The notes below the pieces were generated by a model. That model saw only the letters and a program-made list of their open reading frames with translations, did not search any database and was not told the DNA's origin. A DNA stretch of 8,696 bases from Bryobacteraceae bacterium (GTDB lineage Bacteria > Acidobacteriota > Terriglobia > Bryobacterales > Bryobacteraceae). The DNA is taken from assembly GCA_014379815.1 (NCBI GenBank), contig JACMLA010000006.1:1-8696 (forward strand), given 5' to 3'. The translations under genes and the position numbers were made by a program. Shown piece after piece: positions 7,001-8,696 of the stretch; the stretch's first letter is position 1; each line of letters starts with the position of its first letter.

Positions 7001-7531
7001 AATGTGAACGGCGAGGAAAGCGTCGTCATTCAAGTACCTTTCGAAGTCACGCCAGGCACGACGACAGTTACTGTCCAGGCCCCGGGAGCCGCTCCCGTAA
7101 CCGCAGTGGATATACCGATCCTCGCGGTCAAACCTGGAGTGTTTACCTACCTTGATGCGATCAGCAACTCAGTCTATGCGGTCGCTACCAGACCGGATGG
7201 AAGCTACGTCAGCTCGTCCAATCCGGCGCGTCGCGGCGAAGTGGTTCGCATCTATGCGTCGGGTCTGGGCCAAACGACTCCAGCTACGGCAACGAACCGA
7301 ACGGGCGTTGCCGGCCAGAGAGTCGCGTCCAGCCTCATCGTTGGAGTTAACAACGCAGGAGCGCGACTGGTCTCAGCCGAACTCCTGCCGGGCGCTACCG
7401 GGCTGTACGTGGTAGCGCTGGAAATTCCAGCCGACACGGCTACTGGACCAGCTCAGCCCATCGGCCTGGCTGCGATTCGTCCGGACGGTGGTGCCGAATT
7501 CTCTAACGGCACAGCTCTTCCGATCCAGTAA
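4091..7531 (+). CDS. Large exported beta-propeller/Ig-like repeat protein with Solibacter-type C-terminal domain
   Basis: This encodes 1146 aa with a Sec signal peptide (residues 1-23, cleavage after AIA before Gln24). Residues about 53-373 resemble YVTN/NHL-type propeller blades (VSPDGRRLLLAG...LAIVDAGNDSVLAA, FTPSGQFALA...ISVIDVANRR). About five Ig-like modules follow: roughly 376-466, 480-586, 594-703, 707-798 and 801-893. Several show the bacterial Ig-like (Big_1) pattern, for example VTDEAGNRLSGVAVNWVF then TTDVNGRATATI. The third holds a Cys pair (654, 670) that could form a disulfide. A PPPP linker (about 898-901) leads to the C-terminal domain (about 905-1146), which I recognise as the TIGR03437-like Solibacter domain of unknown function. 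It appears to consist of two related Ig/IPT-like halves. The architecture suggests an extracellular or surface adhesion or scaffold protein; this is inference. No catalytic motif or membrane anchor is seen. Terminators on both sides suggest a monocistronic unit. Confidence 0.88.
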   Translation: MQFKRFGISAATICLLTQAAIAQNVFLTPLDAASTQLSSINGEPFSFSATFNSVTATYSVLQTADPQKFYAIGTGSIDNVGVLTGRFPGLGLTRRIAVGTAVTGADVSPDGRRLLLAGPNGLAIVDAGNDSVLAAAGSIAVGATPIDVVSSIDSRYAFVLSPASRQLTSVNLANNAILRTLEIPVSATSVRVAPTGLVYVTATSIVYEIDPETLAIRSNIPVSGTPQALQFTPSGQFALARNSGSQTGFGISVIDVANRRSVDTSGTTPLNRFTIVDDTLGYGVTSTGGLAEIRIASNGVLSLLQPTLTGIIPSSITDVAASGEVPRSRFVFVSSGNQVYRINTATSEISAGSSAGYSGNLISLVPPSNNVVAGLIGYNTNQTVPGGSVSLPLIALAYDANGAPSIGANVSFSTAAVEVVLSNPTTTTNFSGFASTTVTVPANRTGAFPVTAQVGGRSLTFTITIGAPGTGGPGGTQSQFQVISGQGQVLVAAFGSTDFQEPLRVRYTDTSGRPIPGAQIAWSLIEGQGAQGTLRVLNGGLTNDNGVSEANITAGFLPGANTPIGGYTIRALAPNNQEQIIYVRFVRRQGDIGGVQVAPNVTPGATITARSGETVVNALSFSVRSLLDGVAIQFAGLRVDPVNTDPALGPVAECRNGPTVLADVTGNVSCDLVVRGRPGTTQLRVNVGAGASIYNYLLTVTVGSASAIQIVSGNNQSAAPGTQLNPFVIDVTDEAGNRLSGVAVNWVFPPTAGIIGFQSTTDVNGRATATISLPTAPGTYSVRAVAGSASATFTATTAVSTTSLSLVSGDAQSATISQPFQLPLVVQARGANNAGLAGVPVSFTITGGTLNATSVTTDASGNASVSVTAGNTAGPVVVTAASGTFRVTFNLTANPVAPPPPVFTAANVLNAASLQAGISPGSIAVIRLSGIAPALRGTVTGTNIVGPLPVTLNGVQVQVGGLTAPIYSVSNVNGEESVVIQVPFEVTPGTTTVTVQAPGAAPVTAVDIPILAVKPGVFTYLDAISNSVYAVATRPDGSYVSSSNPARRGEVVRIYASGLGQTTPATATNRTGVAGQRVASSLIVGVNNAGARLVSAELLPGATGLYVVALEIPADTATGPAQPIGLAAIRPDGGAEFSNGTALPIQ

Positions 7532-7545
7532 AGCATCAGAGTCTG

Positions 7546-7585
7546 AAAGGCCCCTCAAGGCTAGCTGAGGGGCCTTTTCTTTTCC
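7546..7585 (+). terminator. Strong intrinsic terminator after the 1146-aa protein gene
   Basis: AAAGGCCCCTCA (7546-7557) pairs perfectly with TGAGGGGCCTTT (7566-7577), a 12-bp stem with an 8-base loop. TTTTCTTTT follows, from 7575. It starts 15 bases after the stop codon. It ends only about 20 bases before the next ATG, so that gene probably needs its own promoter in this short space. Confidence 0.95.
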
Positions 7586-7589
7586 TTAT

Positions 7590-7601
7590 TACAATTACAA
7601 T
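7590..7601 (+). promoter_or_regulatory. -10-like TACAAT six bases before the ATG, predicted leaderless start
   Basis: The sequence is a tandem hexamer TTACAA TTACAA (7589-7600) followed by TATG. TACAAT at 7590-7595 matches 5 of 6 consensus -10 bases and lies exactly six bases before the ATG at 7602, so transcription would start on the A of the start codon. No Shine-Dalgarno sequence is present. No good -35 is visible, since that position falls in the terminator stem. A second TACAAT (7596-7601) is too close to the ATG to yield a complete message. Confidence 0.45.
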
Positions 7602-8441
7602 ATGCGCGCTCTGCTGTTTCTCACCCTGTTATACCCGGCGTCTTTGGTGGCAGAAGCGCCTACCGATATCTTCGAAAAAGCTCCTCCAGCAGTGGAGAAG
7701 GCTCTGCGGGCACGGGTAGCTGTTTTCTTTCAGGCACATCTTGACGGTAAATTTCGTCAGGCCGAACAGGTGATTCATGAGGACAGCAAGGACATCTTCT
7801 ATAACTCTCAAAAACAGCAACTTGTAAGTTACGAGATCACGAAGATCAAGTACTCGGACAAGTTCACGCGGGCCGAAGTTGTCGCCGATGTAGAGCTGGA
7901 CTGGTACACCGCCAGAACGGGAAAGATGCGCGTCAAGCCCCCGATGAAGAGCACATGGAAGCTCGACAAGAAAGTTTGGTGGTGGTACGCAATCCCAAAG
8001 ACAGAGTGGGAGACACCCTGGGGCGTTATGAAGCCAGCTTCTGAACAGCAGACCCAGGGCGCGCCACCAATTCGTATTCCCGATGCCGCCGCTTTGCTCG
8101 AGAAGCTGACTTCCGATACAACGAAGCTGACCCTTGACAGCGTTAAGCCCTCTAGTGGAGAGGCCCGGATCAGCAACGACATGCCAGGCGTTGTCACCCT
8201 CACTGTTGAGCCGCATTCGATTGACGGACTGGAAGTCAGTATCGACAAGGTCATGATCAAACAGGGAGAGACGGCGGTCGTGCAGTTCCGCTATAGCCCG
8301 CCCGACGTGACGGCAAAAGCCCCGCGCCTTGTGTACGTCAGGGCGAGCCCGGTCGCAAAGGTTTTCTCCTTCACGCTGGGGTTTACCGCACCGCCTCTTC
8401 CGCCTTCGATTCCGCTACCGAAGCGATCGGTGGAACAGTAG
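7602..8441 (+). CDS. Exported protein of unknown function, possible NTF2-like plus Ig-like domains
   Basis: This encodes 279 aa with an N-terminal signal peptide (about 1-19: Met-Arg, a hydrophobic core, then AEA before Pro20). Residues about 31-135 (VEKALRARVAVFFQAHLDGK, then YEITKIKYSDKFTRAEVVAD, then STWKLDKKVWWWYAIP) look like a helix-then-sheet NTF2-like domain: an amphipathic helix, a segment holding the HEDSKDIF stretch, then strands rich in charged residues. A linker rich in Gln and Pro (about 145-160) follows. Residues about 183-262 resemble an Ig-like domain of the DUF1573/ASH type (LTVEPHSIDGLEVS...IKQGETAVVQFRYSPP), though the usual cysteines of that family are absent. The protein ends in a Pro-rich tail. 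Both domain calls are fold-level guesses from pattern. The gene follows a terminator and ends 21 bases before gatB. Its start appears leaderless; the signal peptide immediately after the ATG supports this start. Confidence 0.8.
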   Translation: MRALLFLTLLYPASLVAEAPTDIFEKAPPAVEKALRARVAVFFQAHLDGKFRQAEQVIHEDSKDIFYNSQKQQLVSYEITKIKYSDKFTRAEVVADVELDWYTARTGKMRVKPPMKSTWKLDKKVWWWYAIPKTEWETPWGVMKPASEQQTQGAPPIRIPDAAALLEKLTSDTTKLTLDSVKPSSGEARISNDMPGVVTLTVEPHSIDGLEVSIDKVMIKQGETAVVQFRYSPPDVTAKAPRLVYVRASPVAKVFSFTLGFTAPPLPPSIPLPKRSVEQ

Positions 8442-8450
8442 ACTCGGACC

Positions 8451-8456
8451 TATAAT
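8451..8456 (+). promoter_or_regulatory. Consensus TATAAT six bases before the gatB ATG, predicted leaderless start
   Basis: A perfect TATAAT is followed by CTAGGG and then the ATG at 8463, so a start point seven bases after the hexamer would coincide with the start codon. GGG lies directly against the ATG, too close to serve as a Shine-Dalgarno sequence. No good -35 is visible at 16-18 bases upstream. gatB could also be co-transcribed with the preceding gene, since no terminator lies between them. Confidence 0.55.
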
Positions 8457-8462
8457 CTAGGG

Positions 8463-8696
8463 ATGTCCACAACCCTTGCTGTTTCGGTTGCTCCAGATAC
8501 ACTGGCGAAATACGAGGTCGTGATTGGGCTGGAAGTGCACGTTCAACTGGGCACGCGAACGAAGATATTCTGCTCGTGCGCGACCAGTTTCGGTGCCGAC
8601 CCAAACGCCAATGTCTGCCCGGTCTGCCTCGGCCTGCCTGGAGCTCTCCCTGTTCTCAGCCGGGAAGCCGTGGAACTGGCACTACGGGCAGCTATC
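8463..8696 (+). CDS. gatB: Aspartyl/glutamyl-tRNA amidotransferase subunit B (3' end missing)
   Basis: The first 78 codons are visible and run off the right edge; full-length GatB is about 480 aa. [20 protein letters not shown] (residues 17-36) is the near-invariant opening of GatB. It is followed by CSC and CPVC: Cys37, Cys39, Cys52 and Cys55 form the zinc-binding set seen in bacterial GatB, and then comes GLPGALPVL. The GatCAB complex converts misacylated Glu-tRNA(Gln) and/or Asp-tRNA(Asn) to the correct amide form in the cytoplasm. GatB holds the kinase/transamidase site and the tRNA tail, using ammonia from GatA. The Met at 8463 is followed by about 15 poorly conserved residues before the core, a normal extension. 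gatA and gatC are not next to it in this window. The identification is secure. Confidence 0.97.
   Translation, partial: MSTTLAVSVAPDTLAKYEVVIGLEVHVQLGTRTKIFCSCATSFGADPNANVCPVCLGLPGALPVLSREAVELALRAAI

Noticed and set aside
7629..8216. 195-codon open frame on the - strand
   Set aside because: It is antisense to the 279-aa gene, whose own strand has a signal peptide and domain-like pattern; the - strand product has no signs of a real protein.
1..8696. CRISPR arrays, insertion sequences, tRNA or rRNA genes, defence or toxin-antitoxin systems
   Set aside because: I found no regular repeat-spacer pattern, transposase, terminal inverted repeats, tRNA cloverleaf, or protein motif of such systems on either strand.

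Overview
The window looks like a chromosomal segment of an Acidobacteriota bacterium, most likely of the Bryobacterales/Solibacter group. The strongest evidence is the C-terminus of the 1146-aa secreted protein. It has the pattern of the Solibacter-type C-terminal domain (TIGR03437-like): an LNAAS opening, an SPGS turn, a GPLPVTLNGV strand, a KPGVF turn and a YASGLGQ motif. The 660-aa secreted protein also resembles a family I associate with the same lineage. The DNA is moderately GC-rich. There are no mobile elements, CRISPR arrays or RNA genes that I can see. This family and lineage assignment comes from memory of motifs, not from a search.

Layout, all clear genes on the + strand: (1) bases 1-646, the 3' part of a sugar phosphate isomerase/epimerase (TIM barrel) with all four expected metal ligands; (2) a roughly 330-bp gap with a candidate promoter; (3) 978-1487, a CarD/CdnL-family RNA polymerase-binding regulator; (4) a roughly 440-bp gap with a hairpin, a well-formed candidate promoter and a weakly supported small ORF on the - strand; (5) 1931-3913, a 660-aa Sec-exported cysteine-containing protein, closed by an intrinsic terminator; (6) 4091-7531, a 1146-aa exported protein (beta-propeller-like region, about five Ig-like modules, Solibacter-type C-terminal domain), closed by a second strong terminator; (7) 7602-8441, a 279-aa exported protein that may be NTF2-like plus Ig-like; (8) 8463-8696, the 5' end of gatB, the amidotransferase subunit B used to make Gln-tRNA(Gln) and/or Asn-tRNA(Asn).

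The genes do not form one pathway. Two are housekeeping or global functions (carD, gatB) and one is a metabolic enzyme. Three are consecutive exported proteins of lineage-specific type. The two large exported genes are each followed by a terminator, so they are probably transcribed separately. The most interesting signal is at the start of the last two genes. Each has a -10-like hexamer (TACAAT, TATAAT) exactly six bases before its ATG and no Shine-Dalgarno sequence, which predicts leaderless mRNAs. I do not see a clearly new multi-gene system in this window.
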